Below, piece by piece: positions 9,490 through 20,137 of a stretch of DNA of 52,890 bases; the first letter of the stretch is position 1; every line of letters starts with the position of its first letter. This stretch comes from Paludibacteraceae bacterium. GTDB taxonomy: Bacteria > Bacteroidota > Bacteroidia > Bacteroidales > Paludibacteraceae. Both the position numbers and the translations under genes were made by a program. The stretch is taken from NCBI GenBank assembly GCA_016937795.1, contig JAFGVV010000059.1, positions 1-52,890 of the forward strand. The letters are read 5' to 3'. Under the pieces are notes generated by a model, which had not been told where the DNA came from, did no database searches, and saw only the letters and a program-made list of their open reading frames with translations.

Positions 9490-11277
9490 ATGAAAATTTT
9501 CTACATTTTACTAAGCCTTTTGTTATTTACATCCTGCACATTCGAGCCCGATGGATTAAACTACGTCGAGATAGAGAAACCCGCCGACACTCACCCTATG
9601 GAAGTCACTCTTTCGATCGACAGGGATAGCATTTACATTTATCGCAGTACAAATTTCAGTTATAAAATCAATAGCAATGGCAAAAAACTAAATGCAGCTG
9701 TCGTTAAGTATCTCGACAATGAAATAATTATGACTGCAAATGCTGAGAACTTCAGTTTTTACATTGACAAACCAAATACTGACAACACAAACAAATGGTT
9801 CGACCTGACCATTGATTTTTATGTTTCGACAGGTAGTGGAAGTATTGCCGATGTAGTAAAAATGGAAAACTATTTGATGTCGAAAACATGGAAAATACAA
9901 TTCGTCGATCTGCAAAATGCCAAATTAAAGACCGGTCACAAAATTCATCCCGACGGATATCTTGAGGTTTATATAATCAAACCTTCTTATCTTGAAGGTA
10001 AATTTACATGTGATAACTTTGGCATTCCCATTCCACATTCACGAAATTCGGGCGATACTCTCTTTTTTGCCGACAAAAGCTACGTATACGGTACAGAAAG
10101 ATATCAAATGACCTTCAAATTTGACGACAATCAAAATTACAATTGGTACAATTGGTCATTCACTGTCAATTATCCCGAAATTGAATTTAAAGCGGAAGCC
10201 TATGGCCCTGACAGCTGTAAAGTTTCGTGGGGCAATAGTCCTTTTAAATTATACTACAACCTTAACAACAACCTTTATTCCGGATTTGATAAAGCATATA
10301 TTGTACCTATAATGGTGAATGAGAAAAAATCTTTCAATCTCAAAATTAACTCTCCAAACTATGTAAATGAAACATACAGCAGGGAATATAAAACCACAGA
10401 ATTTATTCAGGGAACTCAAACATATTACAATATGTGTTACAGTGTGGACAAGGACATATTTTTCATATCTTCGAATGAGAGTCTTCCCTACATTAGCTCA
10501 AGCGGCATTCCAATCCCGAAAAGCGAGAACAATGCACAATATAATTCAAAAGTCAATATTTACTGCAGCCCGAACGGCAAATATATCGCAGGTCATTCAT
10601 ATTTAAACATATACATATACAACGAGAATCTGACGCTTGCGAAAAAGATTCCTGACATAGGACTCGATTATAATTACAGACCGTATTTTGCAGTAACCAA
10701 CGATGGCGCATTTACATATCAGCATCGCAATACTTTACACCTGCGCAATGTAAGCGAGCGCACCGACTGGGAGTCATTCAGTTTTAAAACCGATCTGGAC
10801 TCGCTTTACACCAACATTTACCTGTCGGTGATTGCAAACTCAATCGATGGCAAATATATTTGCGTAAGAGGACTGAACGGGTTGAAAATTTATGATGTAA
10901 GCGATCATCAGACTGCAAGAGTTGCATATACACACCCCGACAAAGGCGTAAATTCATTTGTTGCACACCCTACCGACCCCGGATTGATATACGCAGTAGT
11001 TAACGGGGAGTTGCAGTTACGCACATGTCCCGGTTTTGAACTCGTAAAAAACATTGATATTGAACTTGCAGATTATAAAATATACACCATCGACCCATAT
11101 AGCCGCATACTTATGATGTGGAAAAACGATGATTTATATTTTTACGATCCCGACACAGGTCAAAAACTATTACAACTAAAATCAAATCAGCTTTGGCGTC
11201 AGCAAGCATTGTTAGTGCGTAATCATCTGAAAATGGCAAACAACACGATTGATTTAACCCAATACCTGCAAAAATGA
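9490..11277 (+). CDS. Large lipoprotein of unknown function with propeller-like C-terminal half
   Basis: The ATG at 9490 is chosen because it gives a lipoprotein signal (MKIFYILLSLLLFTSC, lipidated Cys16); an in-frame TTG at 9445 would only add a basic stretch. The 595-residue product has an N-terminal half of beta-sandwich-like sequence and a C-terminal half (from about residue 310) with spaced segments such as SPNGKYIAGHS, SIDGKYICVRG and DPYSRILMMW, which resemble blades of a WD40/YVTN-type propeller. I do not recognise a family. It overlaps the next gene by 4 nt (ATGA) and starts a four-gene operon of exported or membrane proteins, suggesting a cell-envelope assembly or sensing role. Confidence 0.75.
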   Translation: MKIFYILLSLLLFTSCTFEPDGLNYVEIEKPADTHPMEVTLSIDRDSIYIYRSTNFSYKINSNGKKLNAAVVKYLDNEIIMTANAENFSFYIDKPNTDNTNKWFDLTIDFYVSTGSGSIADVVKMENYLMSKTWKIQFVDLQNAKLKTGHKIHPDGYLEVYIIKPSYLEGKFTCDNFGIPIPHSRNSGDTLFFADKSYVYGTERYQMTFKFDDNQNYNWYNWSFTVNYPEIEFKAEAYGPDSCKVSWGNSPFKLYYNLNNNLYSGFDKAYIVPIMVNEKKSFNLKINSPNYVNETYSREYKTTEFIQGTQTYYNMCYSVDKDIFFISSNESLPYISSSGIPIPKSENNAQYNSKVNIYCSPNGKYIAGHSYLNIYIYNENLTLAKKIPDIGLDYNYRPYFAVTNDGAFTYQHRNTLHLRNVSERTDWESFSFKTDLDSLYTNIYLSVIANSIDGKYICVRGLNGLKIYDVSDHQTARVAYTHPDKGVNSFVAHPTDPGLIYAVVNGELQLRTCPGFELVKNIDIELADYKIYTIDPYSRILMMWKNDDLYFYDPDTGQKLLQLKSNQLWRQQALLVRNHLKMANNTIDLTQYLQK

Positions 11278-12047
11278 AAAAACTCACATCCGCTACAAGT
11301 GTGCGCTTTGTCGTCATACTTACGCTGCTCTCGGTTGTGGCCGGCACTTTGACATCGCAGGAAAACGAAGTTTTCAATTCGCGCTATAAAATGTGGGAGA
11401 ACATGATTGAGAAAAATCATGTCTATATTTCGGCTTATGTGGGTCACGGGTCATATAGCATGAACGGATTAAAAAAAGTTCATGAGCAATTTTTGAGTTT
11501 ATACGGAATTGCAGCTATACCTAATTCGAATTTCCCGCCCTATCCGCTTTATGGTATTAGTATAGCACGCAAATACGACAACGCCCGCTTTGGTTTCGAC
11601 TTCGAATATATGTCAACCGGTGCACGTTCATCTTTGGCCGACTATTCAGCACAATTTACATCCGATTTTATATGCAAAGGCTATAAGTTTGGCATCTTTC
11701 TCGAAAAGGAAATCGGCTACAGATTTCCTAAGGCTGAAAAGCTTGAGTTTGGTTATGTTATTGAAGCAGGTGCTATTACAACGAAAATGGATTACGAAGC
11801 AAATTTAAATTACTCACCGCCCGAAATTAACGACGAAAAATTAATGATAGAAGCCGAAGGAACAAGTTTATTTGCTGAACCTGCATTGCTTGCCCGTTGG
11901 CCATTGACCAGGACTTCTTTCCTTCAACTTAATGCAGGCTTCTTTTTCGACTTTCCCGTTGAGTTTTATATGACTTATCATGTTCCTCAAACAAGTATAT
12001 CGTGGTTTGGGTACAGAGTAAAATTAAAATTCACACAAAGACTATAG
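11274..12047 (+). CDS. Outer-membrane barrel-like protein of unknown function
   Basis: A 257-residue protein with a signal peptide (hydrophobic segment about 11-27, ending near TLTSQE) and repeated amphipathic beta-strand segments, finishing in WFGYRVKLKFTQRL, an alternating aromatic C-terminus typical of outer-membrane barrels. It overlaps the upstream lipoprotein gene by 4 nt, so the two products are probably made together. No family was recognised. Confidence 0.72.
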   Translation: MKKLTSATSVRFVVILTLLSVVAGTLTSQENEVFNSRYKMWENMIEKNHVYISAYVGHGSYSMNGLKKVHEQFLSLYGIAAIPNSNFPPYPLYGISIARKYDNARFGFDFEYMSTGARSSLADYSAQFTSDFICKGYKFGIFLEKEIGYRFPKAEKLEFGYVIEAGAITTKMDYEANLNYSPPEINDEKLMIEAEGTSLFAEPALLARWPLTRTSFLQLNAGFFFDFPVEFYMTYHVPQTSISWFGYRVKLKFTQRL

Positions 12048-12088
12048 CAAGAACAACATTCAATGCAAACTATTAAATTATACCCGAA

Positions 12089-12544
12089 ATGAAACAACTT
12101 ATTCTATCTGCATTTTTACTTTTTTCAGTAGTAATTTTTGCTCAGGACACAACCGAAAACAGCACAGAGCTCTCTCTGACAAATGTAGAACTTATTGAAA
12201 GCGCTGTGATTGTATCCGCTGACACCGTATCGAACACTTATCTGCCAAGAACGGTAGTAATACAGGAAACCGATACTGAACAGGAAAAAAGAATTAATGA
12301 CATTGAAAAAAGACTCACAGCATATTACGCTTATAATCGTCGCAGTCAGAGTTTGGTATTTTTAGGTACAGGCGTAGCTATACTCGGAACAGTAATAGGT
12401 AGAAATAATCAAAATGTAGCCGCTGTAATGACAATTGGTGGTAGTATTCTGAGCGTAGTAGGAGCTGTCATTCAACTCGACAGTTATAAGTTTCTGGATT
12501 TTAAGCCAAAGAGAAATGAACTCAAAAAAATGACATATTATTAA
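12089..12544 (+). CDS. Exported protein of unknown function with C-terminal membrane hairpin
   Basis: A 151-residue protein: a signal peptide (MKQLILSAFLLFSVVIFAQ), a Thr/Glu-rich segment, a short helix with EKRINDIEKRL, and two hydrophobic Gly-rich segments at about 90-105 and 113-128. It follows the barrel-like gene by 41 nt in the same direction. No family was recognised; it may be a membrane partner of the two preceding gene products. Confidence 0.65.
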   Translation: MKQLILSAFLLFSVVIFAQDTTENSTELSLTNVELIESAVIVSADTVSNTYLPRTVVIQETDTEQEKRINDIEKRLTAYYAYNRRSQSLVFLGTGVAILGTVIGRNNQNVAAVMTIGGSILSVVGAVIQLDSYKFLDFKPKRNELKKMTYY

Positions 12545-12570
12545 CCAATTTATTCAAGTAGGACAATGCC

Positions 12571-12855
12571 ATGATTATTTACAGTAAAAAAAACATCCAA
12601 AAGTGGGAATATTGGCACGGAAAAAGCAAATTATCCTTTTGTTTAGTCTCAGGATTGGTATATGCAGTGTTTATGTTTATTGGAAATCTGATCATTAAAC
12701 CATTATTTGGTCATTTTGATGAATATATTTTAAATTCGTTTATATTTGCGAGCACAGCATTTTTCCCGGCTGCATTTCTGAGCATAGCACTATGGTACGA
12801 AAACGAACGACGATATAATGAATGGAAAAACCGAAACGAAGCCAAAAATGAATAA
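12571..12855 (+). CDS. Small two-helix membrane protein
   Basis: A 94-residue protein with two hydrophobic stretches (about 25-44 and 57-76) and charged ends (C-terminus ENERRYNEWKNRNEAKNE). It lies 26 nt after the preceding gene and completes the four-gene envelope operon. No family was recognised. ATG at 12571 is the only good start. Confidence 0.6.
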   Translation: MIIYSKKNIQKWEYWHGKSKLSFCLVSGLVYAVFMFIGNLIIKPLFGHFDEYILNSFIFASTAFFPAAFLSIALWYENERRYNEWKNRNEAKNE

Positions 12856-13127
12856 GTAGATTGAAATAATTTAATGATCTATTTTAAACACAATAGGACA
12901 CATAGTAATTATTGCAGAAAAAAGACATAGTCCACATAGTAAACGTATCTGACGATACGTTTTACAACGCTCAAATTATCCCGGTTTTTGGGATTAAACT
13001 ATGTGTTCTTAGTCTTATCTCTAATATTCAAAACCAGTGTGGCTCCCGACACCCTGAAGTTCCATATATGACAAAAACATATCAATAATAATTGTCGCAT
13101 AATTTTTTGTCCCTATCAAAGGCATTT
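12856..13127. repeat. Intergenic inverted-repeat element (MITE-like)
   Basis: The gap between convergent genes holds imperfect inverted repeats: GGACACATAGTAA near 12896 and a counterpart reading ACTATGTGTTCTTAG near 12999-13014. A central hairpin (GTAAACGTATC paired with GATACGTTTTAC, 12939-12965) lies between them. The central hairpin might also act as a terminator, though it has no T tract. No coding potential is seen. Confidence 0.45.
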
Positions 13128-14117
13128 TCACTCCTTCCTTTTTTCGGGACGCAGATAAACACCGCCCTGCATCATAATCTCCAAACCGGCATGTGTGCCT
13201 GTGTCCTCGAAAAGCAATTTATTATCGCTGAAAAGTTTTAAATGCACAGCGCCCGAAAGTCCCTCTTTGATTGATTGTATCATGGCTCCGTTTTTAGGCG
13301 AAGGCAGCGAAATTGTTTTTTCGTTCTGCGCTTCAATTTCGAGCCTCAGTCCCCCTTTTACAATGGTATATTTTACACTTTGAGTTTCTATTTCCTTCTG
13401 CACCACTTTTGCTCCGTTGTAAGTGGCAAAACGATATTCAACACCCTCGTGTATCAAATTCACTATCAAACCATTAAAACTAAAAACCTTAAATGGAATA
13501 ATGGCTTCGGAAAACATAAACGACGTACCCGGATTCGTGAAATGATTCGACTGCATCCACACATATTCGCGTGGAAATGAACTTCCCCAGTCCTTTTCCA
13601 TATAGCCCTTCCCTCCGCTAAAGCTAATGGCTTTTCCATCAATCTGCATTTCGCCGGACAGACTGTGACTCATACTCAGCACACCATGATAACATTCCAT
13701 AAAGGTGAAAAAGCCGAAAAAACCCATAATGGATGGCGACAATGGCGAAGTTTTGATTCCGGTATTGCCCGAAAAATCAATTTTTCCCTTTATGCTCAAA
13801 TCCTTATGGTCGATGGAAATACTTACGCCCTTTTCGGTAAATATATTATCGGCTATGCTCAAACGAAATTTCGAATTATCAACCGAAAAACCGTTCAGAT
13901 CAAAATCCACATATATAGTTTTCAAATCGACATCGCCATAAGTGACAAATACCTGAATAAAAGCATGTGAATGCTCATTATGAAGACTGATGCCCGGAAT
14001 AAGAGCCAGCGAACAATGTCCGTCGGCACTCACCATTTTATAATACCAACCTTCGAAATAATTTTTCTTTTGCAGATTTCCCTGAAAAAGAATGGGATTT
14101 TTGATTTTGTGAAACAT
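13128..14117 (-). CDS. Tocopherol cyclase-like family protein
   Basis: A 329-residue protein whose N-terminus (KKNYFEGWYYKMV at about 17-29) and central GYMEKDWGSSFP and WMQSNHF motifs match the tocopherol-cyclase-like family found widely in bacteria that do not make tocopherol. The fold is a double lipocalin-like beta-barrel, and the bacterial function is unknown. No signal peptide. The gene is alone on the minus strand and converges with the envelope operon. Confidence 0.8.
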   Translation of the reverse strand: MFHKIKNPILFQGNLQKKNYFEGWYYKMVSADGHCSLALIPGISLHNEHSHAFIQVFVTYGDVDLKTIYVDFDLNGFSVDNSKFRLSIADNIFTEKGVSISIDHKDLSIKGKIDFSGNTGIKTSPLSPSIMGFFGFFTFMECYHGVLSMSHSLSGEMQIDGKAISFSGGKGYMEKDWGSSFPREYVWMQSNHFTNPGTSFMFSEAIIPFKVFSFNGLIVNLIHEGVEYRFATYNGAKVVQKEIETQSVKYTIVKGGLRLEIEAQNEKTISLPSPKNGAMIQSIKEGLSGAVHLKLFSDNKLLFEDTGTHAGLEIMMQGGVYLRPEKRKE

Positions 14118-14666
14118 ATATATTTAAATTTATTTCAAAAAAAAAGGATTTGATATTGAACACTAAGGCAATAAGTACACTAAAAGAATTGAGTTTATAC
14201 AAGTTTGAATATTATGAAAATAATAGAACGCGGACGGAGTATTTCGACGTCCCGTCTCAACGGGATACGCTAACTAAGCGGATTTTAAAACGGATTTCGA
14301 TTATCTCCCTTTGGTCGATAATTGAAGATCAACGAAGTTAATGATTAAGGCTCTGCTCTTATGTCTGAGGATGTATCAATAATTTGTAAGTTTTAGTTTC
14401 CTTATCTTAGCTTTTGATACAGCCTCTTAAATCCGTTTTTAGACTTTTTTTCACATTTAATCAGTAACTATCAGCTTTATCTGTGTAAATCCGCGTTCCA
14501 ATTCTTTTTCTTAAATATAAAATTCAATTTATCAGATACATATAACCTGTATAATATCTAATGTATAATCTGCAAAACCAACAAAGTTTTTATCCCAAAA
14601 AGAAATTACAACAAACGCGGGTGCAAAAATGTTATTTTACAAAAAAACAGATTAAACACTCAACTT
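14118..14666. repeat. Intergenic region with decayed repeat sequence
   Basis: This 549-nt gap has no convincing gene. It contains an ACACTAAGGCAATAAGTACAC segment near 14160, resembling the CACTAAGGCACTAAGGGCAC repeats at the window end. It also holds a small hairpin TCCCGT/ACGGGA at 14250-14265, and GAACGCGGA near 14227 facing TCCGCGTTC near 14491. These look like remnants of a dispersed element. A 63-codon ORF at 14150-14341 is not supported. Confidence 0.4.
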
Positions 14667-15137
14667 ATGGCATTCTTCCAGTTTATTGAAACACAGGAAA
14701 TACGGGCAGACATTCACGAAATATGGGATTTTATTTCGTCGCCACTAAACTTAAAGAAAATAACGCCCGAATATATGGGTTTTGTAGTTACCAACAAAAT
14801 GGCTGAACAAAAAATGTATCCTGGCATGATCATTACCTACAAGGTAAGTCCGGTTTTGGGTATAAAAATGAACTGGGTAACCGAAATCACGCAGGTAAAG
14901 GAGCTTGAATATTTTGTGGACGAACAGCGCATTGGCCCTTATGCCATGTGGCATCACGAACATAAAATTGAAGCCATTGAAGGCGGTGTATTAATGACCG
15001 ATATTGTATCGTACCAACCGCCTTTTGGTTTTATCGGGGCCATTGCCAATTCATTATTTATCAGGAAACAACTACGGGGTATTTTTGACTACAGAAAAAC
15101 AGCAATGGAAAAACAATTCGGAAAAACAGACAGATAA
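14667..15137 (+). CDS. SRPBCC family protein (polyketide cyclase/dehydrase-like)
   Basis: A 156-residue protein starting MAFFQFIETQEIRADIHEIWDF, with the beta-alpha-alpha-beta opening of START/SRPBCC ligand-binding domains (SPLNLKKITPEYM after the first helix). It ends in YRKTAMEKQFG, as in cell-division-inhibitor-like SRPBCC proteins. Such proteins bind hydrophobic ligands; the ligand here is unknown. The gene lies alone, upstream of a glycosyltransferase. Confidence 0.78.
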   Translation: MAFFQFIETQEIRADIHEIWDFISSPLNLKKITPEYMGFVVTNKMAEQKMYPGMIITYKVSPVLGIKMNWVTEITQVKELEYFVDEQRIGPYAMWHHEHKIEAIEGGVLMTDIVSYQPPFGFIGAIANSLFIRKQLRGIFDYRKTAMEKQFGKTDR

Positions 15138-15214
15138 ATAATACCTCATTTATTTATCTGTTGAATAAATTCAGAAAAAATGACCGGCACAGCCACATGT
15201 CAATATTTTTTCAC

Positions 15215-15222
15215 TATATTTG
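15215..15222 (+). promoter_or_regulatory. Candidate -7 promoter box of the GT2 gene
   Basis: TATATTTG matches TAnnTTTG and predicts a start near 15229, about 68 nt before the GT2 ATG. No clear -33 TTG is found at the usual distance. A 28-codon ORF at 15239-15325 would lie in the leader and overlap the GT2 start in another frame. Confidence 0.4.
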
Positions 15223-15296
15223 CAGCTATCAAATGCAAATGAAACCACTTCAGGAGCTTTTGGAAAACAAACACTTCAGAAAAGTGCAGTGCAAAC

Positions 15297-16181
15297 ATGT
15301 TATCCATCCTCGTACCAATATATAACCACAATGTCACGCAGCTGATATCCGACCTACACAGGCAGGCTACCGATCAGTTCATCGATTTCGAAATCATTGC
15401 GTTCGAAGATGGGTCGGTGATGCACTCCGACCAGAACAAAGCCATTTGCAAAAAGCTCAATTGCCGGCATATTGCTTCCGAAAAGAATATTGGCCGTTCG
15501 GCTTCACGCAATTTACTGGCGCGCGAAGCCCGGTTCGAACATCTGCTTTTTATGGATTGTGACGCGGCTGTATGCACCGAACACTTTATCGAGAAATATC
15601 TCGCTTTTTGTCACGAAGAATGCATAGTAATTGGCGGTACGGCTTACGACCCCGACGAACAAAACCCGGACTACAGCCTCCGGCTCAAATATGGACGGCA
15701 ACGCGAAGCCCGCACTGCTGCCGAACGCTCGAAAAACAACTTTGCCACTTTCAACTTTCTGATTTCGAAAAATATTTTCAGCAAAGTAAAATTCGACGAA
15801 AGCATTCGCGGATACGGACACGAGGATATGCTGTTTGGTCATCAACTCAAACAGCTGGGCTACGAATTTATTCAGATAGAAAATCCGCTGATACATACCG
15901 GGCTCGACGAGAACAAAGTTTTTATTCGTAAAACAGAAGAAGCCACTCAAAACCTGTTCATACTCTTCAACACAAATCAATTTCCATTTCTGAGCCAAGA
16001 ATCGGCTTTACTCAGAAAGTATTTGAGCCTGAAAAAACATGGTTTACACAAACTTTTCGCTTCTTTATATCCTTTTGCTTCGCGCTTACTAAAGCGAAAC
16101 CTCTACGGTGCGAAGCCTTCGCTTATACTTTTCGACTTTTACAAACTGCTTTTCCTGTGTCATTTGTCACTCACAAAATGA
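15297..16181 (+). CDS. Glycosyltransferase family 2
   Basis: A 294-residue GT-A fold enzyme. It begins MLSILVPIYNHN, has FEDGS and a DxD-like LFMDCDAAV motif at about 89-97, and GYGHEDMLFGHQL, the C-terminal catalytic-base region of GT2, at about 173-185. It has no membrane segment and so is probably a soluble transferase adding sugars to a surface glycan or lipid carrier. The ATG at 15297 is preferred because the conserved strand begins at once; the upstream sequence in this frame offers no better start. Confidence 0.85.
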   Translation: MLSILVPIYNHNVTQLISDLHRQATDQFIDFEIIAFEDGSVMHSDQNKAICKKLNCRHIASEKNIGRSASRNLLAREARFEHLLFMDCDAAVCTEHFIEKYLAFCHEECIVIGGTAYDPDEQNPDYSLRLKYGRQREARTAAERSKNNFATFNFLISKNIFSKVKFDESIRGYGHEDMLFGHQLKQLGYEFIQIENPLIHTGLDENKVFIRKTEEATQNLFILFNTNQFPFLSQESALLRKYLSLKKHGLHKLFASLYPFASRLLKRNLYGAKPSLILFDFYKLLFLCHLSLTK

Positions 16182-16381
16182 CAAGTTGTCAGCACATATT
16201 TTCATTTTCCCATATGGCAGTAGCTTGTTTCTGTCAGAAATAACATTAATACGCTTTGGCACGGATTGTGCAAATCGCGTATGTCGTTCGAAAATGATAT
16301 TCCGGAATTTTTTTCATCATCGAACAGAATAAAAACAGAATAAAAAATAAATATCAAATTAAACTTAAATACTGAAGAGTT
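16182..16381. other. groES upstream region
   Basis: A small imperfect hairpin (GTCATTTGT paired with ACAAAATGAC, 16160-16183) overlaps the GT2 stop. No CIRCE operator (TTAGCACTC-N9-GAGTGCTAA) is present, so HrcA control of groESL is not supported here; alternative heat-shock control is possible. No ORF seen. Confidence 0.4.
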
Positions 16382-16651
16382 ATGAACATTAAACCATTAG
16401 CCGACCGCGTGTTGGTAAAACCAGCTCCGGCAGAACAAAAAACAGTAAGTGGCATCATTATCCCCGATTCAGCAAAAGAAAAACCCCTGAAAGGCGAAGT
16501 GCTTGCCGTTGGTAACGGAACAAAAGATGAAGCAATGGAAGTAGCTGTAGGTAACACCGTGCTTTACGGAAAATATGCAGGTACCGAACTCGAATGGGAA
16601 GGCGAAAAATATCTTATCATGCGTCAGTCGGATATTCTGGCAATAATTTAA
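16382..16651 (+). CDS. groES: Co-chaperonin GroES
   Basis: An 89-residue protein with the GroES signature at its N-terminus ([14 protein letters not shown] at 3-16), the mobile loop region ([18 protein letters not shown]) and the C-terminal [17 protein letters not shown]. It caps the GroEL ring during ATP-driven protein folding in the cytoplasm. groEL follows after 131 nt, a gap filled by an inverted pair of dispersed repeats. Confidence 0.97.
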   Translation: MNIKPLADRVLVKPAPAEQKTVSGIIIPDSAKEKPLKGEVLAVGNGTKDEAMEVAVGNTVLYGKYAGTELEWEGEKYLIMRQSDILAII

Positions 16652-16652
16652 G

Positions 16653-16762
16653 ACCCCTAACCCCTAAAGGGGAAATATAAGTTAGTCCAGTCTCTTAAAT
16701 TCAGGTTTCAAATAAACTATAACAAACATTAGTAACTCTGTTCCCATTTAGGGGTTAAGGGT
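16653..16762. repeat. Paired inverted CCCCTAACCCC element between groES and groEL
   Basis: CCCCTAACCCCTAAAGGGGA at 16655-16674 faces TTCCCATTTAGGGGTTAAGG at 16741-16760, an inverted pair bounding about 110 bp. The same ends occur at 34694-34843 and 42379-42762, with single copies at 18417-18436 and near 41274-41295. Located inside the groESL operon, it may fold as a long hairpin and alter the groES:groEL ratio. Confidence 0.6.
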
Positions 16763-16770
16763 TATTGTAA

Positions 16771-18414
<1,644 letters not shown>

Positions 18415-18416
18415 AA

Positions 18417-18436
18417 CCCCTAACCCCTAAAGGGGA
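18417..18436. repeat. Single copy of the CCCCTAACCCC repeat
   Basis: A CCCCTAACCCCTAAAGGGGA copy begins two nucleotides after the groEL stop. It contains the palindrome CCCCTAAAGGGG. No inverted partner is seen nearby. Confidence 0.6.
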
Positions 18437-18490
18437 ATTTTGAACTAACTTCCCGCAGGCGCAATCCTGCGGACTTCAATATAAATCAGG

Positions 18491-18524
18491 AAACCCCTTG
18501 CAGTTAAGGCTGTAAGGGGTTTTT
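18491..18524 (+). terminator. Terminator after groEL
   Basis: AAACCCCTTGCAG pairs with CTGTAAGGGGTTT and is followed by a T tract. An almost identical hairpin is found at 20138-20174, so the T9SS gene sits between two direct copies of it. Confidence 0.85.
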
Positions 18525-18700
18525 ATTAAAATATTTTTGACATTCACAAAACAATAAGCTATAAATAATTGTTTATTTTAAGTTATATAACAGATTATTG
18601 AAACTAAATAAGATAGTAAGTGACTAAACTTCTGTTCAAAAACTCTGTTTGTAAAGAACAATTCACTGAATCAAATAATACAAATTAAAAACTACACATT

Positions 18701-20107
18701 ATGAAAAAACACTACAAAACGTTTTTTCTCCAATTGGGATTGCTAATTGTATTGCTAATTGGAAGTACCACGGCACATGCTGTAAATAACCTGCAGGCTT
18801 CCGGGGTGACTGGCGCCTATAGTAATGCTAATGGTATTTATGCCTATCTGGGGCTCGATGGCAATAGTAATAACTTTTGGAAGCATACCTCCCAAAATTA
18901 TTACATTTACTGGAACAACACTTATTCGAATTGGGAATTGGGAAGTAGTTATACCGATTATGAAGAGTATATATTATTTAATGAAAATAACCTTCCGAAA
19001 ACAACAATTCCTTACGCAGAATCAGGCTATTCAATATGGGGAGGAAATAATGATTTTTTATTTTGGACGTTAACAGAAGTTTCATCTCTTGCCATTCCTA
19101 CCGTTAGCACTCAGGCAGTTTCAGGTATCTCAAAAACTTCAGCTACAGGAAATGGAAATATAACCGCCACAGGTGGAGCAAATATAACTGAGCGGGGAAT
19201 TTATTACAGCACCAACAATGGTTTTGCCAATGGCGCAGGCACAAAAGTTTCCACAACCGGAAACTGGACTACAACCGGCGCTTTCACACAAGAAATTACA
19301 GGATTATCTCCGGGTACTACTTATTATGTAAAGGCCTTTGCCACCAACTCTGCAGGTACCGGATACGGTTCGCAGGTAAGTTTCACAACCAAAGCAACGC
19401 CTGTCATCACATGGAATAATCCGACTGACATTACATACGGAACACTTTTAAGCGCTACACAACTTAATGCAACTGCAAACACTGCCGGTACATTTTCTTA
19501 TACTCCCGCTTTAGGAACAAAGCTAAACGCAGGAAACGGACAAACATTGCAGGTTAATTTCACTCCTACAGACTTAACAAACTTTGAAGCAACCAGCAAA
19601 ACAGTAACAATCAATGTGGCCAAAGCAACACCTGTGATTACATGGAGCAATCCTGAAAATATAACATCCGGAGTTGCTCTTAGCGCTACTCAGCTTAATG
19701 CCACTGCTGATGTAGCGGGTACATTTATCTATACTCCAGACATGGGAACGGTATTGAGTGTTGGAGATGGTCAAACACTGAAAGCAGACTTTAATCCAAC
19801 AGATGCAGCCAATTACGAAAGCACAAGTAAAACAGTCTTAATCAATGTTATACTGGGAACCAACATCCCGGAAACGGACAAAGACATTTTAGTCATTTAC
19901 CCAAATCCCACAACAGACAATTTTGCGATAGCCGGTATGCTAAACGATATCCGGATTACGATATCAGATCTGAAAGGTCTATCGATATTAAACAAGAAAA
20001 TCAGTATTGGTGAGCATGTAGATGTACAAACCCTTTCGAAAGGTATTTATATTGTACAAATAGTAAGTAACGGAAAAGTATTTACAACAAAACTGATTAA
20101 AAAATAA
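18701..20107 (+). CDS. T9SS-secreted protein with Ig-like repeats
   Basis: A 468-residue secreted protein. A signal peptide (about 1-27, ending in THAVN) is followed by an N-terminal region rich in Asn, Tyr and Trp (28-130). Next is a fibronectin-like domain with AVSGISKTSATGNGNI and GLSPGTTYYVKAFATNSAG (about 137-232), then two ~79-residue Ig-like repeats that share ITW(N/S)NP and LSATQLNATA (about 233-390). Last comes a C-terminal type IX sorting domain (YPNPTTDNFAIAG to FTTKLIKK, about 398-468). The sorting domain directs export through the outer membrane and surface attachment. The Ig-like domains suggest an adhesin or surface stalk; no catalytic domain was recognised. Confidence 0.88.
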   Translation: MKKHYKTFFLQLGLLIVLLIGSTTAHAVNNLQASGVTGAYSNANGIYAYLGLDGNSNNFWKHTSQNYYIYWNNTYSNWELGSSYTDYEEYILFNENNLPKTTIPYAESGYSIWGGNNDFLFWTLTEVSSLAIPTVSTQAVSGISKTSATGNGNITATGGANITERGIYYSTNNGFANGAGTKVSTTGNWTTTGAFTQEITGLSPGTTYYVKAFATNSAGTGYGSQVSFTTKATPVITWNNPTDITYGTLLSATQLNATANTAGTFSYTPALGTKLNAGNGQTLQVNFTPTDLTNFEATSKTVTINVAKATPVITWSNPENITSGVALSATQLNATADVAGTFIYTPDMGTVLSVGDGQTLKADFNPTDAANYESTSKTVLINVILGTNIPETDKDILVIYPNPTTDNFAIAGMLNDIRITISDLKGLSILNKKISIGEHVDVQTLSKGIYIVQIVSNGKVFTTKLIKK

Positions 20108-20137
20108 TCAGAAAACAATACAACACACTTTGACAAC

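Noticed and set aside
14150..14341. 63-codon ORF on the plus strand
   Set aside because: It lies in repeat-like intergenic sequence with a hairpin inside and has no protein-like pattern.
16182..16381. CIRCE operator for groES
   Set aside because: The TTAGCACTC inverted repeat is absent.
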